From: Amoebidium appalachense
Taxonomy: Eukaryota > Ichthyosporea
Reading direction: 5' to 3'
NCBI GenBank assembly: GCA_963693365.1
Contig: CAVNZM010000009.1
Location: 9,486,001 to 9,550,000 of the forward strand
DNA: 64,000 nt
The notes below the pieces were generated by a model that saw only the letters and a program-made list of their open reading frames with translations, was not told the DNA's origin and did no database searches. Shown here one piece after another: positions 1 to 12,010 of the stretch. The translations under genes were made by a program, and so were the position numbers. The number at the start of each line of letters is the position of its first letter. The first letter of the stretch is position 1.

Positions 1-765
<765 letters not shown>

Positions 766-1179
766 CCCCGGGGGGCCCACAGCCACCCCTCTGCCCCAAC
801 ACACACACGTATAAACAGAGACAGACACGGCCAGTGACCCTGGATCCAGTCGAAACCCACCTGCCCAGCAGGGGGACTTAATTTACTGAAGTTTCCATGC
901 TTATGTTTTTTTTTCCCTCCCCTTAGTTCAACTATGTACAAGCCATCATCTTTTGTCTGCTAAATTGTTTTCACGGGACATGGGTACCGCTGAGACCCCT
1001 GGGCCTCTTTCAAATCTTCCTCCTCTTGCTCTCCACCCCTCCTCCTCCCAGCCCGGCGCTCCTCCCCCTACCCCCTCCCCCCCATTTCACACCTCCCCCC
1101 CACCTCCCCCCTCCCTTCCCCTCCCTCCCCCGCCCCCCTGCACCCTTCCCCCGTGCCAGCATTGTAATTTTGTATCCCA

Positions 1180-1410
1180 ATAGTCGTTGGATATCCAAGC
1201 TTGCCTTATACTGTAATAGTCGTTTATTTTAAACTTGCCTTTTATCTTAATAACCGTTGGATATCCAAACTAGCCTTTGTTGGATATCCAAAATTGCCGT
1301 CCATCTAAAAAGTCGTTGAATATCCAGATTGGCCTTCAATATTAATATATATTGGATATCCAAGCCAGCCTTCTACCTTAATAATCGTTGGATATCCAAA
1401 CTAGTCTTCG
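1180..1410. repeat. Minisatellite built on the palindrome TTGGATATCCAA
   Basis: About seven degenerate units carry TTGGATATCCAA or a one-base variant (for example near 1187, 1257, 1277, 1315, 1351 and 1389). They are separated by short spacers such as 'gccttctaccttaataatcg'. Unit spacing is irregular, about 20-70 bp. No coding potential is seen. Confidence 0.8.
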
Positions 1411-1419
1411 ATCGCGGGC

Positions 1420-1637
1420 TCCCACACACAACACACACATGTACACATGTACATACACGAGCGCATGCACACACATGCACACACGCGCATGTATGGGCGC
1501 GCACACACACACGCACACGTGCACATACATGCACGCGCACACGCACACGCCATGCATACGCACACACATGCACAAAGCACACACACGTGCACATACACGT
1601 ACACGCACACACGTGCACACACGCACACACACACACA

Positions 1638-1682
<45 letters not shown>

Positions 1683-1834
1683 TACACGCATGTGCGCACA
1701 GGCGCACGCATGCACGCGCGCACACACACACGTGTGCATACACACAAACGCACACGCGCGCATGCATGCACATGCAAACACACACACACAAAACACACCG
1801 ACGTGCACACACACATGCGCATGGGACGCGGGCG

Positions 1835-1878
<44 letters not shown>

Positions 1879-2250
1879 TACACACACGCGCGTAATGCAC
1901 GCGCACAGAACCCACACACATGCACGAAACACACACATACACAAGCGCATGGGCATGCGTGTGCACGCACACACACACAGAAATACGCATGAGGATGCAT
2001 ATTAAACACGCATGCACAAAAACCAACCACACACACACACACACACACACGCATGCACACACACGTGCACAAACACACGAACAAATGCGCACGCGCATGA
2101 CACTGAAACACGCACGCACAAAACACCCACGCCCACATCACAAGCACGCACAACACACACCCACAAAACACACACGAGCACAAATGCTCATACGCGCGTG
2201 CACACACACACACCCCCCCCGGGGGGGGGGGGGGGGGGGGGGGGGGAAGG
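1420..2250. repeat. (CA)n-rich degenerate microsatellite ending in poly-C/poly-G
   Basis: CA, CACG and GCAC dinucleotide mixtures run from about 1420 to 2215. They are followed by CCCCCCCC-GGGG(n) at 2214-2246, a C-run abutting a G-run. His-Thr and Cys-Val frames here are repeat translations. Confidence 0.95.
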
Positions 2251-2502
2251 GGTGATGGTGGCCACCAACCGTGAACACGAAGTTAGATATAGTTAGGCAT
2301 TTGTATTTGGTTGCTCTGTCGGCAAGAAAAGCTGCGAAGCCCACTGAGCCTCGCATCTTACACCACACTGGGGTAAAACTTATTTCTATGCTCCACCTAA
2401 AAAAAAAAACACCTACTTGTGGCTGCACCAAGGCTAGCCATATATTATCTATTACTTATATTGAACTAAATAATACTATGAATTATATAGTACTGCATTT
2501 AT

Positions 2503-5481
2503 TTAGAGCGCAGACTTGTTGGAAAGAGTAGGCATGGAGCCAGAGTTGAGGTTTCCGCTTGCAGAGTACAGGTTGAAGCTGCTCTGAACTCCGCCCATAG
2601 AGGAACCTTGCATAGACTGCATGCGCACGATAGCCTCCTGCTTCTCTTGACGCTTGCGGCGGCGAATAAGCACGAAGGCAACACCACCGCAGCAGCAGCA
2701 CAAGCACAGAGCAACCACGATGCAACCGACAATCACAATCCATACGGGGAACGAATCCTGGCTGCCAGCGGCACCAGCAGGGGCGGCATCCTGAACAACT
2801 TGGTCATCGCGGTGCTTGATGGCAGACTCGGCACCCACCTCAAGATCGCCAGTCTTCCTGCGCTGACGGTCGAGAAGAGGGCGGGTGAAATCGGCATCAC
2901 GACGGCGACGGCGACGGCTGTTGTCGATGTAGTCGACACGCACGGTGTAGGTGAAGTTGACGGTGTTCTGGTTGGTGCTGGCAGCGGCGCATGCCATGGC
3001 AGCCGTAACGGGGAGGTTGAAGTTGATCTCAGGGGGGGTGTGCTGAAGCTCAGTGACGTAAGTGAGCTGAGTGTTGGGGACACCGTTGCCGATAACGCTG
3101 AAGTATGTGTTGTAGCCCGGGACGGTGCAGTCACCATCCGACGTACGAACAGCGTTGATAATGTCGGCGGCGGCAATACCGAGCTGGGTGGTGTTAGTCC
3201 AGATGCGGATAGACCAATAGGATTGGTCGCCGAGCCAGAAGGAGTTGTTGGCGCGGATGTCGGTGTAGGTGTTGTCCTCACGAAGAACAATGTCGAGCTG
3301 GAATGCAGCACTGATGTTGACCTCCGTCTCCCTGCAGAAGTTGTTCGTCTTAATGAACATCTGGATGTTGGGGAAGTAGGCATCTTGGATGGAGGGGCAG
3401 CTGCCGTCAATCACGGACGAAGGCTGGCACGTCATGGGGATGTTGCTAATCTGGTAGAAACCAGTCAGATCGCAAGAAGACATGTTGAGGACGTACGTCT
3501 GGTTGCACAGGCCGTTGCTGGGGACACCGTTGCACTGAGGCTGCACGGGGTTGCATGTGGACATGTTGGTGCCGGTAGTTCCATCGACGGTGGCGTTGCA
3601 GGTAGGGAGCGCGCAGTTGGTGCCGTAGCACGGGCACTGATTGAGAGTGTTGCATGTGGGGTTGGGGCACAGGGTACCCGTGCATGCAGGGCAGGCAGCA
3701 CCAGTGCACGTGGTGCATGTGGTGTCGTTGCAGGTCAGGCAGCTGGTACCGTTGCACGTGACGCAAGAAGTACCCGTGCAGACGGGGGCCGGGCAGTTGG
3801 TGCCGTAGCACGGGCAGGAAAGGCCGACGCATGTCGGGTTGGGACAGGCGTCACCGGTGCAAGGCGGGCAGCTGGCGCCGGAGCAAGGGGTGCAGCCGGC
3901 AGAGTTGCAGAGGTTGCAGCCAGTGGTGTTGCAGGTAGTGCATGACTCACCGCTGCATGCGGGGGGAAGACCGCAGTTGGTGCCGTAGCAGGGGCAAGAG
4001 GTGCCGGTGCACACGGGGTTGGGGCAGTCGTTGCCGGTACACGGGGGGCAGCTAGCGCCGGTGCACACGTTGCAGGTGCCGCCGGAGCAGACGTTGCACG
4101 CAGTACCGTTACAGGTGGTGCATGCGGTACCATTGCAAATAGGCACGGGGCAGCCGGTACCGAAGCACGGACAGGTAACGTCAGTGACAGAGCAGACGGG
4201 GTTGGGGCAGTTCGAGCCAACGCAGGCCGGGCAGCTGGCACCAGTGCACACGTTGCACACCTGGGTGGTCTTGTCGCACACGTTGCATGCAGTACCGTTG
4301 CAGGTAACGCAGGTGGTGGCGTTGCAGATGGGCTCAACACAGTTGGTGCCGTAGCAGGGGCAGTCCACACCCTCGCAGGTTGGGTTGGGGCACATGTTAC
4401 CGGTGCAGGGAGGGCACGAGGCACCGCTGCAGGGCGTGCAGCCGCCACCGTTGGTGCAGGTGTTGCAGTTGGTGCCGTTGCAAGTCACACACGTATTGCC
4501 ACTGCACACGGGGCAGGCGCCACCCGCACACGGGCACACGCCGTTGGAACAAGGGGAAGGTGGGGGAGAGGGAGTAGGTGCGGGCCCAGGGGGCACGACG
4601 GGGGGAGTGGTGGAGCAGTTGACGATAACGGTCGAGAGCTCGGGGGGCTGGCGGGGGTACACACCCACCAGCGTGCAGTCGGGCACATAGGGACCGTACT
4701 GCACGTTGATTGTTGCCTGAACATCGCGCACACGATCGATCTGGATGCGAAGGATCGTGACGGCGTTGGCCGTGCGGGTAGTCGGCACGCGCAGCAGGCG
4801 GCTAGGACTGATATGGGTGACGTATTCGCTGAAGAGTGCCTCCACCTGGGTCTTGTAGACCTCGAACTGGGGCAGAAGCTGGTTGGATACACCGCAATTC
4901 ATCAGGCGGTCGAAGCGAACCTTGTAGCCCACACGCACGGTGCAGGTGGAGGGGCGGTAGCAGAGGTAGTTCTCGACGAGGTTGGGGCTGGCACCAGAGC
5001 CACTGTTTGCCCATGAGCAGTTGCCGAACTTAAGATCGTGCACACGGCGAGTGTGGAAGAACTTCCCAACATCGGCGTCGATGTTGACCTTGTTGTTGGC
5101 AATGCCCGGGGCAATAAGGTTGATGGAGAAGTTGGCCTGAAGGGCCATGGGCTCGTTCAGGTAGCAAGCTGATGCTGAGGATGAGTCCTGGATCATGACA
5201 TTGGAGAGGGCGAAGCCAAAGCCCGTACTGCGCACAGCGCATTCGTTGGAACCAAACGCGAGCGAAAGAATGGTCGAGTTGCCCTTGCCCTGAATGGTCA
5301 CGTTTGTGGCCGAGACCACAAGCGGCGCGGACAGAGTGTAGGTGCCGGCGTCGAGTTCGAAAACATCGTTGATGTTGGCACCATTCAGAGCGACCTGCAG
5401 ATCACCGTTGGCGGGCACACTAGTGGTGGCCGCTTGCGCGCTGGCGTAAGCCGCGGCGGCGAAAAGGAGGCGGGAGAGCAT
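2503..5481 (-). CDS. Secreted/type I membrane protein with tandem Cys-rich repeats
   Basis: This single uninterrupted ORF encodes 992 residues. Residues 1-18 (MLSRLLFAAAAYASAQA) look like a signal peptide. Residues about 25-100 resemble the first coils of a pectin-lyase-like beta-helix (FELDAGTYTL, VTIQGKGNSTIL). After a Pro-rich hinge (293-310), residues 311-630 hold about five repeats of roughly 60 residues, each with motifs such as CPCYGTNC, CxTCNGTxC, CTGASCPPCTG and CPNP. A second ectodomain (640-850) is rich in N-glycosylation sequons. RRRRRRD at 856-862 looks like a furin-type cleavage site. Residues 913-938 form a transmembrane segment containing CCCC, followed by a basic RRRKR stop-transfer and a short Ser-rich tail. 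The stop TAA overlaps a TAAATAAA polyadenylation signal. Third positions are strongly G/C biased. A cell-surface or wall role is inferred; I do not recognise a named family. Confidence 0.9.
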   Translation of the reverse strand: MLSRLLFAAAAYASAQAATTSVPANGDLQVALNGANINDVFELDAGTYTLSAPLVVSATNVTIQGKGNSTILSLAFGSNECAVRSTGFGFALSNVMIQDSSSASACYLNEPMALQANFSINLIAPGIANNKVNIDADVGKFFHTRRVHDLKFGNCSWANSGSGASPNLVENYLCYRPSTCTVRVGYKVRFDRLMNCGVSNQLLPQFEVYKTQVEALFSEYVTHISPSRLLRVPTTRTANAVTILRIQIDRVRDVQATINVQYGPYVPDCTLVGVYPRQPPELSTVIVNCSTTPPVVPPGPAPTPSPPPSPCSNGVCPCAGGACPVCSGNTCVTCNGTNCNTCTNGGGCTPCSGASCPPCTGNMCPNPTCEGVDCPCYGTNCVEPICNATTCVTCNGTACNVCDKTTQVCNVCTGASCPACVGSNCPNPVCSVTDVTCPCFGTGCPVPICNGTACTTCNGTACNVCSGGTCNVCTGASCPPCTGNDCPNPVCTGTSCPCYGTNCGLPPACSGESCTTCNTTGCNLCNSAGCTPCSGASCPPCTGDACPNPTCVGLSCPCYGTNCPAPVCTGTSCVTCNGTSCLTCNDTTCTTCTGAACPACTGTLCPNPTCNTLNQCPCYGTNCALPTCNATVDGTTGTNMSTCNPVQPQCNGVPSNGLCNQTYVLNMSSCDLTGFYQISNIPMTCQPSSVIDGSCPSIQDAYFPNIQMFIKTNNFCRETEVNISAAFQLDIVLREDNTYTDIRANNSFWLGDQSYWSIRIWTNTTQLGIAAADIINAVRTSDGDCTVPGYNTYFSVIGNGVPNTQLTYVTELQHTPPEINFNLPVTAAMACAAASTNQNTVNFTYTVRVDYIDNSRRRRRRDADFTRPLLDRQRRKTGDLEVGAESAIKHRDDQVVQDAAPAGAAGSQDSFPVWIVIVGCIVVALCLCCCCGGVAFVLIRRRKRQEKQEAIVRMQSMQGSSMGGVQSSFNLYSASGNLNSGSMPTLSNKSAL

Positions 5482-8106
5482 GGTATTAGGCCGGTGTAAA
5501 ACACCGTCGTGGCCTTTCGTTTCTACTGCGAAATCCCTAGTCTATGAAGCGCGTTGCAAAGCGTGCACAGCACAGGTTTAGGCTCTGTGTCTGAGGTGGA
5601 GGGCGCCCGAGGGACGGTTTTGTTACTGCCGCCGGAAGGACAGAAGAATGTTTGGACAATACAAGTGCATGCCTGTGATAAATTCCGCATAGTTGTATGG
5701 GTTTTATATCATTGGCTGAAGTTAACTTATCTTTGTGTTTAAAAATTTCACAACAGAGCAGCGGTTTAAAAAGGCTACAAATCATGATCAAATCATGGTT
5801 TAAATGCTACTCCCCTGATAAACATGATAAAATAAATAGCTGTGACCAATCATTGAGCCGCATTGCTAACTTACGAGACACTCCTCCTAGTTTTCCGGGG
5901 CATCGATCATTCCCCCCTAAGCTGGTGAGTAGCGATTCTTATAATGTCTGTACGCATGTCATCATTATGCTGGGCCTTCGCATACTTATTATTTCCAAAA
6001 TATAATACATAGGGGATTATTCAGAAGCTGATGTGTATTAAAATGACGAGTTATCTGGCCGGATACGGATACGGATTACATAGGTAACTGGGATCTGAAA
6101 ACTGTATCGACGTCCTTGACCTTGACCTGGGGGGGTCCAAATTCATACAATGCTGCAAAACGTGCACGTGAGGCCTTGATTCCTGAAGTTGTGACACTGT
6201 GCAAGGACAACGGGGCATGTCATAGGTATACAAGGTCCTAGCTCACAACTGTTTCTCCAAGCTTTACAAATATTAGTATCAAATTAAACAAGTTTTAAGG
6301 CTGAACAAGCCATTTCTGATTCCTCTCTAACGTATTAAGGCCCTTCTGGTATTGAACGTCTTCTTCGACCGGGACAGAGCGTTGGCCAATGACCAGCCCT
6401 ACAAACAAACAAAAAAAAAAAAAAATAGGACACGAGTCACTTAAATAAAACATTCTTTTGATTAAGGGGCCCCAGTAGTTGGATTCCGTCCAGGCGGCAT
6501 TTGTTCGAAAACTTCGGAAAGGCCACTTCGCAGCTGCCAGGAGACGACGTTCCAAAATCGCTTATACCGTACACAGTCCCACTATAATATAAAAATGAAT
6601 CAAAAATAATAAATCAAGCGGTTGTGGGTGCGAAGTTCAGTCAATTGTATGTCACGGTCTGACGGTACCGTTTCAAAGTGACGACTACTATGCATACTTT
6701 GATCATGCCGTGACATGACAGCATGATGCAGAGTCGCCCCAACAGTGACACGCATGCATGTGCACGGACATATATACGGCAGTCGCCTGTACTGTAGTGT
6801 TCGGGTCCTTGCGTGGCGACGTGCATGCGACAGGTTTAAGACGAAACCGTCCTCGAATAGCACCCATGTTTTGATTGGCAGCAATGATTTGCGAAATAAT
6901 AACCCTGTGAACGTATGTGCGTGCGAAAACAGGGTCATGGGTGGCACCGGTATACCCGGGTGGTCTGGCAGCCTGGCCATATATGTTTACCACACTGTAA
7001 ATAGTTAGTACTATCGTCTGTAGCAAACCATTGCCAGCCAGTATAGCTAATAAAAGCAAATAGCAGAAACGTCACTACCATACTGCGTATGATAACAGCG
7101 TACTTGTCTATGATATGCGTGCTGCTGCAGCGGCCACATCGCCGACTCGAAGTTCCGCATGCATGGCAAGGTGTCGGTGGCCCTTTCATATCCTATTCTT
7201 GTAATTATTGAATGCGAATCACTCATATTTGAGGTTTCAAGAGGTATTAAATATAAGTATTTATTATATTATTATATTGGTCATAGAATATTTCTGTTTT
7301 CCTGATAGAATTATAGTTTTTTTCCACTGCGAAATCATCATATTTTCTCTGACCAAATGACTTGATTCTAATTAAAGTCCGTTTTATTTTTTCGGGACAT
7401 TCTCATTGGCTCTAGAAGCTGAGAAACTGAACCTTTAGAAAAGTTACCTTTTTATTGGGCCAGTACGCACGTGCTATTGCGTAGGAATAGTGGCGTACCG
7501 GCGTGCCTCCCCACCTTCCCGTGAGAGTGGGTGTATACGTTCTGTGGCGTCCGCGGGCAGTCCGCGCCGGCTGATTATAATTATTAGCTAATAGTGTCTT
7601 GTGCACTGCAGTATACTGTGCCCGCGTGGTAAATAGGTGTGTACGTCTGTGGTCACTGTATGTACTGCAACTACCATGGCGCACAGCCTCGGGCGCTGTA
7701 CAATGTACATGTGATAAATTTAGCGGTGACACGCGCAGCAAGTTGGCAACATGCATGTCATGATCATGAGCTCGAGTCGTACAGCTCATGAGTCCGTCAC
7801 CGATATCGATTCATGACCCAGACGCTGTCGCCGAAGAATTTATTATATTTTTTACAAAGTAGATTCCTAATGCTTCTCATGAATATTTTTCCAGGACCTA
7901 ATTTTTTACTTGTTTTATAAAAATATTCCGGCTTTTTATTTTCTAAGTTTATCTGTCATGCATGCATGTCGTCAATTTGACCATGCCAAGATGACTGGCT
8001 TTGTATAAACCTTTACCGTCGACTGAGTCCAGAGGTCTTTCTCACTACACAGTGCTCATCAGGCTCCCCGGGCCGGACGCGGGCGTCCAGCGAGCCCCCC
8101 TCTGAT

Positions 8107-8183
<77 letters not shown>

Positions 8184-8405
8184 TCGGGGAGACGGGAGAA
8201 GGGTTGAAGGGGCCCGGGGGAAGCCTTTAATAATATAAGGACGGGGGCCCGGGGGCGGAGGGAGGGGACGGGGGGAAGGGGAGAAGGGGGTGGGGTGGGG
8301 TGGCCATGGGGCGACGGTGCCACGGGTGGGTGGGTGGGTCGGTGGCCATGGTGGGTGAGGGGGGAGGGGGGGGGGAGGGGGGGGGGGGGGGGGGGGGGGG
8401 GAGGG
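5482..8405. other. Intergenic stretch without a supported gene
   Basis: Open frames are short and have no recognisable domain. AT-rich DNA lies at 7200-7400 and 7830-7970. Poly-G runs occupy about 8110-8182 and 8340-8404. The region just right of 5481 should hold the promoter of the Cys-rich gene; I see no clear TATA box, only an imperfect inverted repeat (GGCCGGTGT..ACACCG) at about 5491-5508. Confidence 0.6.
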
Positions 8406-8840
8406 TGTCATCTTCCCATGATTAACGGCAAGACTTAGAAGTTGAGTTTTACATTTGTTTATTAGTTTGTTGTAGTTTGTTTCCTTTTCCCTTTTCCTTT
8501 CTTTCTTTCTTTCTTTCCTTCCGTTTCCGTGTGCACAGATATCTTAGATCTGTGTCCACTCGAGCTATTTCGCCCCCGCACACGTATTGTTGTTAACGTT
8601 TGCGTCAATGTCTAAATACGTTGTCCAATCAGATCTCGTTATATTTTCCCAAATATAGTAACCTACATTCCTCACTAATTCTATTCGATTCCTTTCCCAT
8701 TCCTTCCTTTCTATCCTCATTCCTTTTCCTTCTTTTCCCACGACGTAGCATTGCTCTATGTTCCCCAACTATTAGGAATACTTATATTTAAACGTGTTAT
8801 GTTAAGAACATGTATAAATATATGATGTGAACTAATTGTC
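8406..8840 (+). mobile_element. Fragment of Copia-2 family LTR (5' portion)
   Basis: The stretch begins TGTCATCTTC and matches the reverse complement of the LTR at 13958-14626 throughout (for example CACACGTATTGT, CACGACGTAGCATTG and CTATTAGGAATA are shared). Similarity fades near 8840, about two thirds along the LTR, so this is a truncated copy. It is preceded directly by a G-rich run where a polypurine tract would lie. It contains a pyrimidine tract (TTTCTTTCTTTC) and a GTGCACAGATATC element also seen in the related LTR at 41080. Confidence 0.75.
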
Positions 8841-9350
8841 ATGTGCTGAGCTGATTCGTACTAGTTTGCTTCTATATTTTGTGTTTTGGTGAGTGAATTT
8901 CGGGGGTTTTCTTGCATAGTGATGCCGGGGTCTAAGTGGAGTATGAGGAGATTATTTAGTGGTATGGGGAGAATCTGATGCAGCGGCGGCTGATTGTTTG
9001 GTGCGCGCGTGCATGCCCCATGCCTCTGCGTACTCTCCATGTTAAATGTTGTATTGCTTCTTGCTGTGTGCAGCTCAATAAGATAGAGCTGTACATTTTT
9101 AATAAATTGATTTAAAATTCGAGTACTACCCCCAAATTGCCTGGAGAGCTGAATTAAGAGATCTCTGTCAGATGTGTGCAATAGCATAGCTAGTTCATGG
9201 CTTTCCTTCGACTTTGCAGGTACACTACTAAGGAAGGCTTGTGAAGAATAGCACTAGCTAATCAATGCCCACCCGCTTGTCACAAACTAGAGAGCTCGGC
9301 AAAAGTGCACCCCTTTTTCTTTTTCTCCGTCAGGCCAACCACTGGTAAGG

Positions 9351-9462
9351 GCCTGTTTGGCAACCCGGGTTTAGGGTCCTAAATCCGGATTACGGGCGAT
9401 TTTGGGTTTAGCGCTAAATCCAAATCTCAAAATCCAGCCGCTGCCAAACAGACGGCCAGATC
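9351..9462. mobile_element. Small TIR element (MITE-like) with GGGCCTGTTTGGCA ends
   Basis: The left end GGGCCTGTTTGGCA and right end TGCCAAACAGACGGCC are imperfect inverted repeats enclosing about 110 bp rich in 'aaatcc/ggattt' motifs. A sister copy lies at about 10149-10297. I could not define a target-site duplication, so the superfamily is unassigned. Similar palindromic material (aatctggatt, ggaggtggatta) continues to about 9560. Confidence 0.6.
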
Positions 9463-9781
9463 CGGTCACGTAAATCTGGGTTTCAAACCCCTCGGACATG
9501 GCCGTAATCTGGATTCCACTAATCCACCTCGGGAGGTGGATTAGCGCGAAATCCTTTCAGGTCCTGAATGTCCGACCCAATGAATGTTCATTTTATGGAA
9601 CTATATATGGTGTCCTTTTGCACCAATCGTCGATAGTTTGAAGTGGCCAAAAAAGGATTGTTGAAAGGGCGCCAAACCAAACTTCCGTTGCTGGCAGCAT
9701 GTGGATACTGAGTGGGCTGCGACAGCTGTGCCTTGAACTGCGACACCTGCATCAACGCACGGACTTGCACGTGGGGAACGT

Positions 9782-9788
9782 TATAAAA
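9782..9788 (+). promoter_or_regulatory. TATA box of the Myb/SANT-like gene
   Basis: TATAAAA lies 109 bp before the ATG at 9897, within ACGTTATAAAAACAGAC. This is a reasonable distance for a short 5' UTR. Confidence 0.5.
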
Positions 9789-9896
9789 ACAGACACGCAC
9801 CTCACTTCTCATTCTTTTCCTACCCTCTGCGGCCGTCCAGCCCGAGTCTTCCAGTAGCACAGTACACTTGTAGATAATCTTGTTTGAACCGACAAG

Positions 9897-10146
9897 ATGC
9901 CTGCAAACCTCAACATCGAATCACAGAGTGACAGTCCCCCACAGTCAGCCAAACCGTCGACTGAGGCGGTTGAAAAGACACGTATGAGATTTACGGGAGA
10001 AGAAAGCAAGTTCGTTGTAGACGATTTTCTTAGCCTCTCACTCAGGAAACTTGATTCGGGAGGCAAGAGCCTTAAAAAGGCTCAATGGAATGGAATGGCC
10101 GGTCGTTTCCATGAACAGCAGAGCAAATCTAACCCGAAATCGTACG
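9897..10146 (+). CDS. Myb/SANT-like domain protein, first exon or truncated gene
   Basis: From ATG 9897 the frame encodes a Ser-rich N-terminus and then a segment (residues about 30-80) resembling the Myb/SANT-like domain found in plant and transposon-linked proteins: F-x-G-E-E-S-K-F-V-V-D-D-F-L, a Gly/Lys turn, then K-K-A-Q-W-N-G-M-A-G-R-F. The expected third helix is missing because a TIR element begins at about 10149. The frame stays open to 10460 but its later part is TIR-element translation. Splicing from TAC|GTGGGC (10147) to a pyrimidine-rich acceptor ending TTTCAG near 10374 keeps a frame open to about 10606, but that product has no recognisable domain. It could be a host regulator or the DNA-binding ORF of a Harbinger-like transposon. 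Confidence 0.5.
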
Positions 10147-10148
10147 TG

Positions 10149-10297
10149 GGCTGTTTGGCATCCATGGGTTATCTACCCGGCTTAACCCAGGTTTCGGCTG
10201 AGATCCGGATTCTGCAGCATAATCTGGATCTCGATTTTGATATCCAGATATCCCCCGAAATCCAGATTACACTAACCCGCGTTGCCAAACAGGCCCT
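10149..10297. mobile_element. Second TIR element of the GGGC(C)TGTTTGGCA family
   Basis: The left end GGGCTGTTTGGCA and right end TTGCCAAACAGGCCC are inverted repeats. The interior shares aatctggat/atccagatt motifs with the copy at 9351. It sits exactly where the Myb/SANT-like domain is cut off. No clear target-site duplication is visible. Confidence 0.65.
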
Positions 10298-10511
10298 AAA
10301 AGATTATCAAACCCCATTTTTTACGTTTACTTTTCGTGTGCTTGTTTTGTTTTCGTGGCTTTTTCGTTTCAGATCGATGTGCGAACGCACATTTTGGACC
10401 CTTGCCCTCCTTCTCGGAGCGATCGCCGCTGTGACGTCAATGTTACTGAACCCCTATTAGATCGATTGATTGGGCGCCGAAGGAAATCGGGTTATCTAAT
10501 AGTCTTATTAG

Positions 10512-10580
10512 CTGATTGGGCCCGCAATTCCCTCTCAATAGTTGTGAGCCATCTGATTGGGCCCGCAATTCCCTCCCCGG
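10512..10580. repeat. Two direct copies of a 22-bp motif
   Basis: CTGATTGGGCCCGCAATTCC occurs at 10512 and 10554, a 42-bp period. It includes inverted CCAAT boxes (ATTGG). Its function is unknown. Confidence 0.7.
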
Positions 10581-10809
10581 AAAAATTTGGCCAGATGGAA
10601 CGCTAGGCATCAGACTTGTCAGCCAGCGACGTTACCGCTGCACCAACCCGCCCCCCACTTGCGTCCTGTCAAGAAGCTCCGCCGCAAAGAAGTACACGCT
10701 CCACAGCTGCAGTACAGAGGAATCCGACTGAGTACACGCGCCGATAGGAAGCACACGTGCTGTCAGCTGTCAAGAGCCTTCGATGATGCGCCGCAGGCGC
10801 TAGTCAGTG

Positions 10810-11503
10810 GTGAATCGGGTTCTCGATCCGATCCAAATCCTTAACCGAATCCGATTCGATTCCGATTCCTAGACCGATATAGAAATGATTCTTAATCCCT
10901 GATCCAACTCCGAAGCGATTTTTGCTCTTTTTTTTCTCAGATGAGTAAGTGACGTCAGTACTACAGGCATGCAAGGGCGGGGCGAGCTTCGGGGCGAGCG
11001 CAGCGAGCCCTGGCAGCAAGCAAGTCCTAACAACTCACCCTGAGCTCGAGGGGAATCCCTTCCTTTCCAGTGACTGATACAAGCGCGATAAAAAAAAGTA
11101 AAAACACTGTGAGAGAAAAGGCCACGCGGGCTGAGAGCCTCGGTTCGGGCACACGCGGAGACCGTGTTGACGCAATTTATCTGATTTGAAGGCTCTGAGC
11201 ACGCGTGGCTTTTTCTCCCTTCACGCTAGGTTGTTAGCACTTGCTCGCTGCCGGGGTTGTTAGCACTTGCTCGCTGCCGGGGCTCCCTGCACTAGCCCCG
11301 GCGCTCGCCCAGCCTTAGCATGCTGTCCTCACTGACCCATCCAGGGCGGAAATCGCAAATCGCTTCAGAATCGATTTGGAGTGGTAAGATCGGACAGAAT
11401 CGGTCTAGATTTTAGAAGACCTCGTGAATCATCGTGGTCTAGGTTTCGGAATCGGATTGGAATCGGTCAAGGATTCGGAATCGGATCGAGAACCCGATTG
11501 CAA
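10810..11503. mobile_element. Long foldback (hairpin) element, about 690 bp
   Basis: The whole stretch is an imperfect palindrome centred near 11160. Outer arms: AATCGGGTTCTCGATCCGAT at 10812 and its complement at about 11481-11500. Middle arms: CTGGCAGCAAGCAAGTCCTAACAA at 11010-11034 pairs with GTTAGCACTTGCTCGCTGCC near 11231, which is tandemly duplicated. Inner arms: GAGAAAAGGCCACGCGGGCT near 11113 pairs with CACGCGTGGCTTTTTCTCC near 11200. I could not identify a target duplication or any coding sequence. Confidence 0.7.
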
Positions 11504-11751
11504 TATTGCTTCATTCTGATTGGTTGTCACACCACGGGGTTTCCCGATTGTTCTTCGAATGACATTTGCTATCACTATCAGACAGTTCTCCAATATCAGA
11601 ACAGAAAACGGTCTCTACCCAGTTGGCCAGATGGCCAGGTCAAATTCAGTGTGTGAAAAAAGGTGGATAAAACGGGATAAAACGGTGAGCAAAATGATCT
11701 GGCCATCTGGCAATGTGGCCATGGAATCTCTATATCTAAAAATAGCTGCCA

Positions 11752-12010
11752 CTGCGCCGGGGCGTGGTTCCGGGAGGCAGGGGAGGCACGTGAGCACTCA
11801 CTGGCCCTGCGCCGGGGCGTGGTTCCGGGAGGCAGGGGAGGCACGTGAGCACTCACTGGCCCTGCGCCGGGGCGTGGTTCCGGGAGGCAGGGGAGGCACG
11901 TGAGCACTCACTGGCCCTGCGCCGGGGCGTGGTTCCGGGAGGCAGGGGAGGCACGTGAGCACTCACTGGCCCTGCGCCGGGGCGTGGTTCCGGGAGGCAG
12001 TGGGGCAGGG
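11752..12010. repeat. Five tandem 55-bp units, four carrying CACGTG
   Basis: Units begin near GCGCCGGGGCGTGG, recur every 55 bp, and include GGAGGCACGTGAGCACTC. A G-rich run (tggggggctgg) and a second G-rich stretch with 'gggcaggggagca' units (12118-12190) follow. CACGTG is a standard E-box/G-box core; whether it is used here is inference. Confidence 0.85.

Noticed and set aside
2608-3945. 445-codon plus-strand ORF opposite the Cys-rich gene
   Set aside because: It is the antisense of a strongly biased coding gene; no motif, and the minus strand has signal peptide, repeats and membrane segment.
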